DNA of 39,969 bases from Pseudobacillus lumedeiriae (lineage in GTDB: Bacteria > Bacillota > Bacilli > Bacillales > Domibacillaceae): NCBI RefSeq assembly GCF_044891285.1, contig NZ_JAUIYO010000021.1, forward strand, positions 1 through 39,969, written 5' to 3'. The position numbers and the translations under genes were made by a program. The notes under the pieces are model-generated. The model made no database searches and was not told where the DNA came from. It saw nothing but the letters and a program-made list of their open reading frames with translations. How positions within the stretch are numbered: the stretch's first letter is position 1; each line of letters starts with the position of its first letter. Positions 25,264 through 32,784 of this stretch are shown here, in pieces.

Positions 25264-25303
25264 AGAGCGATTCACCTACTTGCGTGATCGCTCTTCTTCC
25301 TTA
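25264..25303. terminator. Bidirectional terminator
   Basis: AAGAAGAGCGAT pairs with ATCGCTCTTCTT, a 12-bp perfect stem with flanking A/T-rich runs. It serves the small membrane protein and the convergent acidic protein gene. Confidence 0.85.
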
Positions 25304-25305
25304 TT

Positions 25306-26430
25306 TTATTTCACTGTAAAATTCATTTTCACTGAATTTTTCAAGTTTGTGCCCGCTGTATCTGAGATTTTTTTGCCGATGTAAAGTGTATACGTTTTAC
25401 CTGCTTCGTATGGCTGCAGCGGTGAAACGGTGATTGTTTTCGTGGCATCTGAATAGCTGAACGTTGTTTCTACAAGGTTACGCTGTTCATCTAGAACGAC
25501 AATATCAAGCTCCGACAGTGTGGCGGCATCTAGCTTTTTACTAAATTTGATTCGCCATTCTTTCGTAACTGGTGCATTTTTGACAGGTGTTCTTTCTTCA
25601 ACGGTCTCATCTTTGTCAATTTCTTCTTTTACTTTATCCTGAATTTGGGTAATTGCTGCCAGTACAGCATCAATGTCCTTATGAAGGGCAGCGATGCGAT
25701 CATAGCGCTCCTTCAAAGCAGCTTTGTCCGCTCCTCTGGAAGACAAGGAATCCAGCTGCTTTGTGACAGCATTCAATCGGTTATGAAGGGCCTTGAACTT
25801 CCCCATGTAGCCCGGGTGCTCTTTTACTTCATTTTCGACTTCATCCTCGTCATCGTCTGCATCTTGATCATCATCTTCTGCTTCCGCTTCTTCTTGATCC
25901 CCTGTGTCTGTCAGCTCATTGTCTTCTATTTCTTCAGTCGGTTGTACAGTTTCATTTGTTATTATTTCTTCTGAGCTGGCTTTCGCTTTATTTTCGACAG
26001 TTTCACTCACAGGTTGTTCATCCGTTTGAGGCTGCTCTTCTGTTTTTTCACCATCAGTCGTGCTTTCATCTGCTGGCTTTTCTTCTGTCTGCTCTTCAGC
26101 GTCCTGTTTATCTTCCGTTTCTGCCCCATCTTCTACTTGATCATCGTCGTTATCTTCAATGTCAGTTAGTTTTGTTTGATACTTGATTAATACTTTTTCA
26201 ATTTTATCTAACTGTTTGTCAATCGATTGCAGCTGCTTCATCTGACCGTGCTGCTGTTTGTCTTGATGTTTGTCCTGGTGTTTGTTTTGATCCTTTTTGT
26301 TTTCCTGCTCTTTCACTTTTGTGCTGTGTGCCGTGTGTGCATCGTCCTTTGGTGATGCGTAGGCAGGACCTGATAACATCATTCCTGCTGCGAGAACCGC
26401 GGCGGCCACTGGTGTCATTTTTTTGTACAT
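25306..26430 (-). CDS. Secreted acidic low-complexity protein with C-terminal Ig-like domain
   Basis: 374 aa from the ATG at 26430, with GAGGAGGAAAAGGGA upstream; the longer frame to 26508 would read through the riboswitch. Signal peptide about 1-25 (SGPAYASP). Then a Lys/Gln/His-rich helical stretch with HQDK repeats (about 30-70), a very acidic Glu/Asp/Thr tract (about 85-215, including runs such as DDDQDADDDEDEVE), a second helical region (KALHNRLNAVTKQL…), and a C-terminal domain of about 95 residues (KEWRIKFSKKLDAATLSEL … KMNFTVK) resembling bacterial Ig-like/SbsA repeats. There is no LPxTG or SLH anchor. The SigD-like promoter and c-di-GMP riboswitch upstream suggest a surface or matrix function tied to motility; this is inference. 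Confidence 0.85.
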   Translation of the reverse strand: MYKKMTPVAAAVLAAGMMLSGPAYASPKDDAHTAHSTKVKEQENKKDQNKHQDKHQDKQQHGQMKQLQSIDKQLDKIEKVLIKYQTKLTDIEDNDDDQVEDGAETEDKQDAEEQTEEKPADESTTDGEKTEEQPQTDEQPVSETVENKAKASSEEIITNETVQPTEEIEDNELTDTGDQEEAEAEDDDQDADDDEDEVENEVKEHPGYMGKFKALHNRLNAVTKQLDSLSSRGADKAALKERYDRIAALHKDIDAVLAAITQIQDKVKEEIDKDETVEERTPVKNAPVTKEWRIKFSKKLDAATLSELDIVVLDEQRNLVETTFSYSDATKTITVSPLQPYEAGKTYTLYIGKKISDTAGTNLKNSVKMNFTVK

Positions 26431-26446
26431 TCCCTTTTCCTCCTCT

Positions 26447-26573
26447 TTTTCTTCGGGCAATGGCAGCTGGCTGGCATAGAGTAACACGATCGGGCTGGTT
26501 GAAAACAACTATCAATCCCCGGTCTCCTTAGCCCCTATAGCTTTGTGACATCAAATTTCTTTGATTGTACGTT
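26447..26573 (-). ncRNA. Cyclic-di-GMP-I (GEMM-I) riboswitch
   Basis: Read on the minus strand, the leader contains a 6-bp stem closed by a GAAA tetraloop (ATCAAA-GAAA-TTTGAT), then GTCACAAAGCTATAGGG, matching the class signature GACGCAAAGC, and later TATGCCAGCCAGCTGCC, matching the 3' receptor hairpin. Aligned without gaps to the Vc2 aptamer, the ligand-contacting G20 and A47 positions are kept, and the C21-G44 pair is replaced by U-A, a compensatory change. The aptamer ends about 20-25 nt before the start codon and overlaps the ribosome-site region, which suggests translational control. Confidence 0.8.
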
Positions 26574-26577
26574 GTCT

Positions 26578-26603
26578 ATATCGGTGAATTCTTAAAAAAT
26601 TTA
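26578..26603 (-). promoter_or_regulatory. SigD-like promoter directly before the c-di-GMP riboswitch
   Basis: Minus-strand TAAA (26600-26603), a 14-nt spacer, then ACCGATAT (26578-26585), against the SigD consensus TAAA-N15-GCCGATAT. Transcription would begin at about 26570, just where the aptamer starts. Confidence 0.6.
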
Positions 26604-26671
26604 TAGATTGAAAGTGAAAAATAGGTAGATGGAATTACTTTAATGTCGAAAGGAGCATCGCAAATTTAATT

Positions 26672-26701
26672 AAGAGAGAGTAATCTCTTTATTTTTCCTT
26701 C
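26672..26701 (+). other. AAGAGA/TCTCTT hairpin followed by TATTTTT
   Basis: A short 6-bp stem with a T-rich tail lies between the riboswitch promoter and the chemoreceptor gene. It could be a weak terminator protecting the divergent promoters. The chemoreceptor leader also has an 8-bp inverted repeat, CTATCATA at 26739 and TATGATAG at 26770. No gene is seen in 26604-26820. Confidence 0.35.
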
Positions 26702-26823
26702 CCAAGAAATTTACGAAATAAAAACAAAAACTTTTGGACTATCATATATACACAAAACAAGGTCCATAGTATGATAGACGTGTTAAAAATTTTCGCAATT
26801 TTGGTTATTTATGGAGGGGTATG

Positions 26824-28905
26824 ATGGGTAGAAGCCAATCAAAAAGAGGCCTAAAGATGGGACATAAGCTGATGATTGCTATGACGGCTTGTTCGCTTCT
26901 GATCGTAGCGATCATGGGCACAGTAAGTGTCACGAAAAGCAAGGAGCTTTTAGAAAAATATGCGTTTGAACATGCCAAGCTTTCTGTTGATAATCATTCG
27001 AAAAGCTTAAATGTAACGATTGAAAAAATCCAATCATCCGTCGATGGTTTAGCTGTCACAACACTTGCTATGCTGGATGATGTGGAAGCACTTAAAACCG
27101 ATCCAGCTTATGTCGCATCCTTCCAAGAAAAAGTGCGGCCGATTGCGGATCAGTTTTCTAAACAGACAGAAGGGGCGATGGCTTTTTACATTCGCTTTAA
27201 CCCTACATACACTGCGCCGACTTCAGGTCTGTTCCACGCGGATACGAACAATGACGGCACAATTGAACAATTAGTTCCGACGGATTTCAGCCAATATGAC
27301 CCGTCTGATATCGAACACGTTGGCTGGTACTACGTTCCAATGAAGGCGAAAGAGGGCACGTGGCTCGACCCTTACAACAATGAAAATATCAATGTTAAAA
27401 TGATTAGCTATGTTGTTCCATTGTTTAAAGATGGGGAAGAAATCGGTGTGGTTGGGATGGATATTCGTTTTGATCTTTTTTCCGACGCCGTGGCCAACAT
27501 GAAAACATCTCCTCATAGTTACGGTGCACTGCTTAATGCAAATCAGCAATTTTTGATTCATCCTACATACACACAGCAAGAAACTTTAGAAAAAGTGAAT
27601 CATGGACTTTCTGAGCAATTGAAAGGACAAGGTTCTGGTGTGGCCGCTGTAAATGCGGGCAAACAGGAAGAAATTGTTTCCTTTAGCCGACTGGCAAATG
27701 GACAATATTTACTGCTGGCTTCTCCAAAAGAAGAAGTATATAAAAACGTTCATTTCATCAGCAAGCTCATCTGGATTGTCGCGATCATCAGTATTCTGAT
27801 TAGTATCCTGCTCTCCCTATATTTAAGCGGACAACTGACAAAGCCTATGCGCCTTTTAGTACGGGATATGAAAAAAGTCCAAAATGGGGATTTAACAGTG
27901 CGCACGGACATCATTCATAATGATGAAGTGGGCGAAGCAGCCGCTAATTTTAATTTAATGACGGAACAATTGCACGGAATGGCGACGAGTATTCACGATG
28001 TTTCTAACAAAGTGCGTGAAGCTTCGATTGAATTATCCAGCACGTCACAGGAAACAGCCGCTTCTACTGAAGAAGTGACGACATCTGTAGATGAAATCGC
28101 CATCGGGAATAACGAGCAGGCCCGATTCATTCATAATGGTGCTTCTATTACCCGGCACTTATCCGAAGAGTTTCATGGGTTAGCCTCAACGACGGAACAC
28201 ATTCAGAATGCAGCCCGCCAGATGATGAATGAACAACAAGATGGCATCCTTATTTTACAAAACCTTGTCACGACGACGGAAAAAAATGAACAAGCGACTG
28301 GACACATTGAAACGGTCATTCACCAGCTCAATCAAAAAACGGAGCATATTGTAGAAGTCTTGCAAACGATCCAAACGATTGCTGATCAAACGAATTTACT
28401 CGCTTTAAACGCCGCCATCGAATCGGCACGCGCGGGAGAAGCTGGAAAAGGTTTTGCTGTCGTCGCCAATGAAATCCGTTCATTAGCGAATCAATCAAAG
28501 GAAGCGACCGATCACATCCGCCAAACGGTTCAAGATATTTATCATGATACGACACTGACTGTCGATGCCATGGCTCAAGTAAAAGAAACAACTGGCGAAC
28601 AAACAAATGCTGTCACAAAAGTTCACGACTCTATTCAGCATTTGTCTCAGTCTATCTATGAAATTTCTAAACAAATGGGCCAGCATTCAGACTCCATCAT
28701 GACTTTAAATAAAGAAGTAGAGCATTTAGCGAGTGAAATTGAAAACATTTCTGCTGTTTCTGAAGAACAAGCAGCTGCTTCTTCAGAAATCTCAACGATC
28801 ATGCACCAGCAGGCGAAGGATGTCGAAAAAGTAAACACTTCGATCGAACAGCTGCACCAGCTCGTCAACGAACTGCAAAACATGGTTAAAACGTTTAAGC
28901 TATAA
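26824..28905 (+). CDS. Methyl-accepting chemotaxis protein with dCache ligand-binding domain
   Basis: 693 aa; the second ATG (26824) has better spacing from GGAGGGG than the first (26821). TM1 is about residues 15-38, the extracytoplasmic dCache domain about 40-315, TM2 about 318-340, HAMP about 340-392 (KPMRLLVRDMKKVQNGDLTV), then a long signalling domain with the tip IADQTNLLALNAAIESARAG. It senses a small ligand outside the cell and controls CheA. An unusual DTNNDGTIEQ loop near residue 140 in the Cache domain resembles a calcium-binding DxNxDG loop. No SigD promoter is convincing upstream. It is monocistronic, with a terminator after the stop. Confidence 0.95.
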   Translation: MGRSQSKRGLKMGHKLMIAMTACSLLIVAIMGTVSVTKSKELLEKYAFEHAKLSVDNHSKSLNVTIEKIQSSVDGLAVTTLAMLDDVEALKTDPAYVASFQEKVRPIADQFSKQTEGAMAFYIRFNPTYTAPTSGLFHADTNNDGTIEQLVPTDFSQYDPSDIEHVGWYYVPMKAKEGTWLDPYNNENINVKMISYVVPLFKDGEEIGVVGMDIRFDLFSDAVANMKTSPHSYGALLNANQQFLIHPTYTQQETLEKVNHGLSEQLKGQGSGVAAVNAGKQEEIVSFSRLANGQYLLLASPKEEVYKNVHFISKLIWIVAIISILISILLSLYLSGQLTKPMRLLVRDMKKVQNGDLTVRTDIIHNDEVGEAAANFNLMTEQLHGMATSIHDVSNKVREASIELSSTSQETAASTEEVTTSVDEIAIGNNEQARFIHNGASITRHLSEEFHGLASTTEHIQNAARQMMNEQQDGILILQNLVTTTEKNEQATGHIETVIHQLNQKTEHIVEVLQTIQTIADQTNLLALNAAIESARAGEAGKGFAVVANEIRSLANQSKEATDHIRQTVQDIYHDTTLTVDAMAQVKETTGEQTNAVTKVHDSIQHLSQSIYEISKQMGQHSDSIMTLNKEVEHLASEIENISAVSEEQAAASSEISTIMHQQAKDVEKVNTSIEQLHQLVNELQNMVKTFKL

Positions 28906-28916
28906 CGACATGATGA

Positions 28917-28948
28917 AAGGAGGGTACCCCATCTGGGATACCCTCCTT
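28917..28948 (+). terminator. Terminator of the chemoreceptor gene
   Basis: AAGGAGGGTA pairs with TACCCTCCTT, with an additional inner CCC/GGG pair. A short T-rich stretch (TTAGTTTT) follows. Confidence 0.75.
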
Positions 28949-28968
28949 AGTTTTGTGCTTGAATGTTA

Positions 28969-29061
28969 TGAGCGGCGTCAGAAGATTTGTGCGCGGGAAC
29001 CGCAGGTTTATGCACGCTCCCATCCAATTTGTGCGCGGGAATGAAGGGAATATGCGCGCAT
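28969..29061. repeat. 21-bp-period repeat array A
   Basis: The core TGCGCGG or a close variant starts at 28969, 28990, 29011, 29032 and 29053, exactly 21 bp apart. Units typically end in TTTG or TTTA before the next core; the sequence between is degenerate. The last core ends at the stop codon of the MFS gene. Array B (32785-32965) has the same unit on the opposite strand. Confidence 0.75.
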
Positions 29062-29062
29062 A

Positions 29063-30265
29063 TCATACTAACGCTGAAGCATTCATCTCCAACTCTTTTT
29101 CCTTTTTCCCATAAAGGAAGTAATACAGAATGGCCGAGGCGAAGACGACGATACCGAGACCTACGTATAACGCTCTGTATCCAGTGGATGGAATGATGAA
29201 TCCAAGCACGTACGGACCAAAACCAAGGCCGGCATCAAGGAAAATGAAGAACGTAGATGTCGCCAGTCCCATACGGTGCGGCGGTGTCAATTTCACGGCG
29301 ACTGCCTGGGTAGTGGACTGCATGTTGCCGAAGCCAAGACCGATGAGGAAGCCGGCTAGTAACAATGTGATACTATGACTGGCCGTACTGAGCAGCAGCA
29401 TGCCCGCACCAAAAAGAACAAATGCCGGGTACATCACAAAATTAGCCCCTTTGATATCCATTAAACGACCTGTAAATGGACGAGATACTAACGTCGCTGC
29501 GGCATACACAACAAAGAAAAAGCTGGCTGCACTGACAAGGTGAATCTCCATGGCATAGAAGTTAATAAACGAAAGAACGCTTGAATAACAGAAAGCAACA
29601 GTCAATGTGACGAACGCAATCGGCAGAGCCCGCGGCTCAACAAAACTCGATAGCTTGAACCCTTTGACACCCGAGGCTTTTGCTGTCGCTTCCAACGGCG
29701 GGATCTTTACCAAAAACGCAATCAATACATTCATGATTCCTAATGCCAGACAGAAGCTAAAGATCATAGAGAAGGTCGTATGCTGGCTCATAAATAACCC
29801 GATAAATGGACCAATCGCTGTCGAAAGCGTCGCACTCATCGTATAATAGCCGATTCCCTCCCCTTTTCGTGCGGCCGGTATAATTTGAGCCACAATCGTA
29901 CCCGTCGCCGTACTCGCTACTCCTAAAGTGATGCCATGAATAAAGCGATTCAGCAGCAGGAAACCAAGGCCGAAATTGACAAAATACAGACCCGTCGCCA
30001 AAATAAATAAAATTAATCCGATAAACAGTGTTTTCCTGCGGCCAATGTCATTGATCTTCCGGCCGATAAATAGGCGTCCGATTAACGTTCCGATAATAAA
30101 AATACCTGTGACAAGCCCAGCCTGACTCGTCGATGCATGAAACTCATCGACTGCATAGAGAGCAATCGTCACCATCAATAAATAAAAAATTAACGTCAAA
30201 AAAAAGTTGATCGAGGACACAACGATAAAATCCTTTGTCCATAGTTTTGGTTTGAACTCACTCAT
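29063..30265 (-). CDS. MFS transporter (YwoG-like)
   Basis: 400 aa with 12 predicted membrane helices. The motif-A loop between helices 2 and 3 reads GRLFIGRKINDIGRRKTLF, and the half-duplicate copy GRLMDIKGANFVMY lies after helix 8. Helix 5 carries motif C-like GYYTMSATLSTAIGPFIG, typical of drug:proton antiporters. Start ATG at 30265 with AAGGAGAGG upstream. It follows the MarR gene by 12 bp in an operon, an arrangement like Bacillus subtilis ywoH-ywoG. The MarR protein probably represses it until a toxic compound binds. The substrate is unknown. Confidence 0.92.
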   Translation of the reverse strand: MSEFKPKLWTKDFIVVSSINFFLTLIFYLLMVTIALYAVDEFHASTSQAGLVTGIFIIGTLIGRLFIGRKINDIGRRKTLFIGLILFILATGLYFVNFGLGFLLLNRFIHGITLGVASTATGTIVAQIIPAARKGEGIGYYTMSATLSTAIGPFIGLFMSQHTTFSMIFSFCLALGIMNVLIAFLVKIPPLEATAKASGVKGFKLSSFVEPRALPIAFVTLTVAFCYSSVLSFINFYAMEIHLVSAASFFFVVYAAATLVSRPFTGRLMDIKGANFVMYPAFVLFGAGMLLLSTASHSITLLLAGFLIGLGFGNMQSTTQAVAVKLTPPHRMGLATSTFFIFLDAGLGFGPYVLGFIIPSTGYRALYVGLGIVVFASAILYYFLYGKKEKELEMNASALV

Positions 30266-30277
30266 CTGTCCCTCTCC

Positions 30278-30706
30278 TTATTTAGCTATATTGTTTCGGA
30301 TCTCTTCCATCACGCGAATGCTCTCGAGCTGTTGTTCCTCAGAAATCCCTTTTAAAATTTCCTGTTCAAATTCATCAACCGTTACGCGGACTTCCTTGTA
30401 TACACTGCGGCCGAGCTCGGTCAGCTGCATTCTTTTTTCCCTTTTATCCTTTCCGGGAATCGGCGTCACATATCCCATCTCTTCCAGTCGCTGCACCGTC
30501 CGCGTCATCGTCGGTTTCTCCACACGTTGATAGCCAGCCAGCTCGACAAGCGTTGCAGGCCCCTCATTCATTAAGTAGTACAAAACCGTCCATTGCGCCC
30601 TATATAATCCGTGATCACCTAGCAACAGATTCAGCTGATGCTCAAAAGGCCGGTACAACAGCATAAATTGTTGAAAAAACCGTTGATACGTCTTGATAAA
30701 AAACAC
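30278..30706 (-). CDS. MarR family transcriptional regulator (YwoH-like)
   Basis: 142 aa with a winged helix in the middle (ATLVELAGYQRVEKPTMTRTVQRLEEMGYV followed by the wing PGKDKREKRMQLTELG) flanked by dimerisation helices. The start is awkward: the GTG at 30706 is embedded in AAGGAGTG, leaving no spacer, while the best-spaced codon after AAGGAG is ATC at 30697, a rare start. A downstream in-frame ATG would remove dimerisation residues. It is the first gene of an operon with the MFS transporter. A 6+6 bp inverted repeat overlapping the start of the transcript suggests autorepression. Confidence 0.9.
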   Translation of the reverse strand: MFFIKTYQRFFQQFMLLYRPFEHQLNLLLGDHGLYRAQWTVLYYLMNEGPATLVELAGYQRVEKPTMTRTVQRLEEMGYVTPIPGKDKREKRMQLTELGRSVYKEVRVTVDEFEQEILKGISEEQQLESIRVMEEIRNNIAK

Positions 30707-30720
30707 TCCTTATGGAATAT

Positions 30721-30749
30721 TAGTTAGCTTAGGTAACTATTTTATTATA
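30721..30749 (-). promoter_or_regulatory. -10 box and MarR-type operator
   Basis: On the minus strand TATAAT (30744-30749) is followed after 4 bp by TAGTTA-N7-TAACTA (30721-30739), a perfect inverted repeat placed where a repressor would block transcription start. No strong -35 box is seen. Confidence 0.6.
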
Positions 30750-30804
30750 CAATAATAAACATCTTTTGCCTAGTGGGATAGTAAGAAATGAAACGGCGGC
30801 GGCG

Positions 30805-30930
30805 CGACCGCATTTCCAGGATTTCCGCCCGAAACGTGCGCGGGGCCGACTGTATTTCCTGTATTTTCGACCGCAAAGCAACCGATAACGACTGCAACAA
30901 CAAGGAAAATGATTGTATCGCTCCTGCACA
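30805..30930. repeat. 21-bp-period repeat array C
   Basis: The core CGAC or a close variant starts at 30805, 30826 (CGCC), 30847, 30868, 30889 and 30910 (TGAT), each 21 bp apart. The units at 30805 and 30847 are strongly alike (CGACYGYATTTCC). The core differs from arrays A and B, but the period is the same. Confidence 0.65.
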
Positions 30931-30937
30931 AACTCCA

Positions 30938-30980
30938 AAAAGAGAGCGATCACTTATCTCATGTGATCGCTCTCCTGCTT
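30938..30980 (-). terminator. Terminator of the SGNH hydrolase gene
   Basis: GAGAGCGATCAC and GTGATCGCTCTC form a 12-bp perfect stem. On the minus strand TTTTT follows. Confidence 0.88.
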
Positions 30981-30986
30981 TTTCTG

Positions 30987-31886
30987 TTAGTTGATCCCGC
31001 TGTTAAAGATTGACAGACATTGAACGGCAAGATGGATGCGGCGGTAAATGAAGGCCGCTCCCTTTGGAGTAAAATGTGTGCCAGATGCGTCGATTAGTCC
31101 AGAGTCGATTAACTTTTGATCATTCACGCCCCTCATCGGTTCGGTGATGTTTCGGTAATGATCGACTAAAAGAACGTGCTTCTCCTTGGCAATTTTTCTG
31201 ACGATCATGTTATAAGAATCATGCCATCTTCTGGCACTGCCGTATGGACTATACAAATTCCCGTCATTTCTAGAATAATAGTAGCGTTCGATGACAGGGA
31301 TGGTCGTCATCAAAATGACATCAATCCCGCGCCCTTGCAATGTGTCAACGAAATAGTTGATATTTTCCTCATACTGCGCTTTGGATACTTGCGGCTGACC
31401 ATTATCATCCAATGCAGCATCATTCGTTCCAAACATAATGAGCACGATTTGTGGATGCTTACTGAGCACGTCTTTTTCAAACCTGATCCGGCCATGTTCA
31501 GTCGTATTCCCGCCGATCCCAGCATTGATGACTGCTTGGCTTTGTGCAAGCTTATTCACCCATTTGTCTTTCACATCATAGCCGTTCGCCTGCCAGTTGG
31601 CTCCCTGTGTATTGCTGTCACCAAAGGCCAGGATCAAACCATTTTGATGATCGATCGGCATCATCACACGCTTGACCGCTTGGAAATATCCAGCCGCTAT
31701 ATAGGCAGCACGATATTTGTAACGAACCGAGGTTTCTGCAGCTTCATACAATGGTCCATTCAACCATTGTGCTTGATCATATGAACGGGAAAAACCGGCT
31801 CCTTCTGCATAACTTCTTTCAAACATCGAGGACAAAGTAAGAACAATACACAACCCTAGTATTATTTTAACGAATAACCCTTTCAA
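30987..31886 (-). CDS. Secreted SGNH/GDSL hydrolase
   Basis: 299 aa; TTG start at 31886, close behind GAAGGAGA, is the best available. Signal peptide about 1-27 (ERSYAEG). Four SGNH blocks are present: Ser in LAFGDSNTQGAN (GDSN instead of GDSL), Gly in NAGIGGNTTE, Asn in MFGTNDAALDD and the Asp-His pair in DASGTHFTPKG. These enzymes are esterases, often removing acetyl groups from polysaccharides, and this one acts outside the cell. It lacks the SLH anchor of the GDSL protein at 7106. No operon partners. Confidence 0.92.
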   Translation of the reverse strand: MKGLFVKIILGLCIVLTLSSMFERSYAEGAGFSRSYDQAQWLNGPLYEAAETSVRYKYRAAYIAAGYFQAVKRVMMPIDHQNGLILAFGDSNTQGANWQANGYDVKDKWVNKLAQSQAVINAGIGGNTTEHGRIRFEKDVLSKHPQIVLIMFGTNDAALDDNGQPQVSKAQYEENINYFVDTLQGRGIDVILMTTIPVIERYYYSRNDGNLYSPYGSARRWHDSYNMIVRKIAKEKHVLLVDHYRNITEPMRGVNDQKLIDSGLIDASGTHFTPKGAAFIYRRIHLAVQCLSIFNSGIN

Positions 31887-32045
31887 TCTCCTTCACCTAA
31901 CCTATTAACAACGGACGTATATATTATTGAAAGTAACCGCCGAATTTTTTTCCTAATAAACTATGTATACCTTACCATAACAGCTCCTACTCCGATACCT
32001 TCTGTCGGAGCAGGCACCTTGTCGAAACTTGCAAAAGAAAAAGCA

Positions 32046-32075
32046 TTGCACACTGTAAGCGTTTTCACATATACT
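32046..32075 (+). promoter_or_regulatory. Promoter with embedded cre site
   Basis: TTGCAC (32046-32051), an 18-bp spacer and TATACT (32070-32075). The spacer contains TGTAAGCGTTTTCA (32054-32067), a full match to the CcpA cre consensus, so CcpA bound there would block RNA polymerase. No convincing gene follows. Confidence 0.7.
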
Positions 32076-32081
32076 ATAAGT

Positions 32082-32238
32082 AGGTTGGATGACACGCGTG
32101 GTCATCATCGTATTTGGCGTAGGCGGGGCCGATACAAGGATAGACTTTCATACATTATTTACCGAAATCATATATAAATCATTCATGATCAAACGAGCCA
32201 TCCATTCTTCTGATGAAGAGTGGATGGCTCGTTTTTCT
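32082..32238 (+). ncRNA. Candidate CcpA-repressed small RNA
   Basis: The transcript predicted from the promoter at 32046-32075 to the terminator at 32194-32237 is about 155 nt. It starts with a GATGAC/GTCATC hairpin (32088-32106) and ends in a long terminator stem followed by TTTTT. A 57-codon frame starting at 32089 runs through the terminator, lacks a good ribosome site and is unlikely to be a gene. The remainder of the 31887-32395 gap is the leader of the SGNH gene and a second terminator at 32306-32345. Bacillus SR1 is a known CcpA-repressed small RNA, but I see no clear resemblance. Confidence 0.5.
32194..32237 (+). terminator. Terminator of the candidate small RNA
   Basis: CGAGCCATCCA (32194-32204) pairs with TGGATGGCTCG (32221-32231). 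The inner TTCTTC/GAAGAG arms extend the stem to a TGAT loop. TTTTTC follows. Confidence 0.85.
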
Positions 32239-32305
32239 TCAGCTTCTTCAAACATGCCTTGATTGCAGCCTATATTGGACGCAAATTCCATGCAAAAGAA
32301 AAAAG

Positions 32306-32350
32306 CCGCTCTAAAAGCGTCATCTTTCGTGACCTTTTAGAGCGGACTTT
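32306..32350. terminator. Terminator of the DUF4282 gene (bidirectional)
   Basis: CCGCTCTAAAAG (32306-32317) and CTTTTAGAGCGG (32334-32345) are exact reverse complements, with T-runs on both strands. Confidence 0.88.
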
Positions 32351-32395
32351 TTCCTATTTAAGATAAAATAATAAAAAATGGCGGTATCCCTTCTC

Positions 32396-32683
32396 TTACT
32401 CTTGTGATTGCTGCTGACTGGAAAGCTGTGTTTCAATCCTTTTCAAGGACTCGTGCATTTTAAAAAAGATAATAAGAAGTTCGCAATACACACGCACTAA
32501 TAATGGACCGATGACCAGCGTTAACAGCCCCATGATCACACCTAATCCGCTGCCATAAGGAGAACTGATCCCCGCAGCAATCGTGCCGATTCCAGAAAGA
32601 ACAGACATCACGACCCCAACCCAGAAAATAATTTTAATAATTGTTGGTGTAACCATTTTATCGAACGACAAGAATCTATCCAC
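32396..32683 (-). CDS. DUF4282 membrane protein
   Basis: 95 aa. It begins MDRFLSFDKMVTPTIIKIIFW, the usual start of DUF4282 proteins, with two membrane segments (IIKIIFWVGVVMSVLSGIGT and GVIMGLLTLVIGPLLVRVYCEL) and a short cytoplasmic tail (FKMHESLKRIETQ, then Gln/Ser-rich). Function unknown. GGGGAGGGG precedes the ATG. It is a single gene with its own terminator; array B lies upstream of its promoter region. Confidence 0.88.
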   Translation of the reverse strand: MDRFLSFDKMVTPTIIKIIFWVGVVMSVLSGIGTIAAGISSPYGSGLGVIMGLLTLVIGPLLVRVYCELLIIFFKMHESLKRIETQLSSQQQSQE

Positions 32684-32784
32684 ATTCGTCCCCTCCCCTC
32701 AAAAGTCTGCGTTCAGTACATGTTATTCTGGGATGGGACATTTATGTGGAAAAATTTTCAATAAGGTTGTCCCAAAATGGTCAG

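Noticed and set aside
26640..26820. SigD promoter or second c-di-GMP riboswitch before the chemoreceptor gene
   Set aside because: Best TAAA-N15 candidates match only about half of GCCGATAT, and no aptamer signature is present on the plus strand.
28987..29196. 69-codon frame beginning MCAGTAGLC over array A
   Set aside because: Runs from the repeat into the antisense of the MFS gene; no ribosome site.
30729..30953. 74-codon minus-strand frame over array C
   Set aside because: Arg/Gly/Lys heptads follow from the 21-bp repeat; no ribosome site and it overlaps the SGNH-gene terminator.
32089..32262. 57-codon frame starting MTRVVIIVFG inside the candidate small RNA
   Set aside because: Poor ribosome site, the frame runs through the terminator hairpin, and there is no recognisable domain; kept only as an alternative to the small-RNA call.
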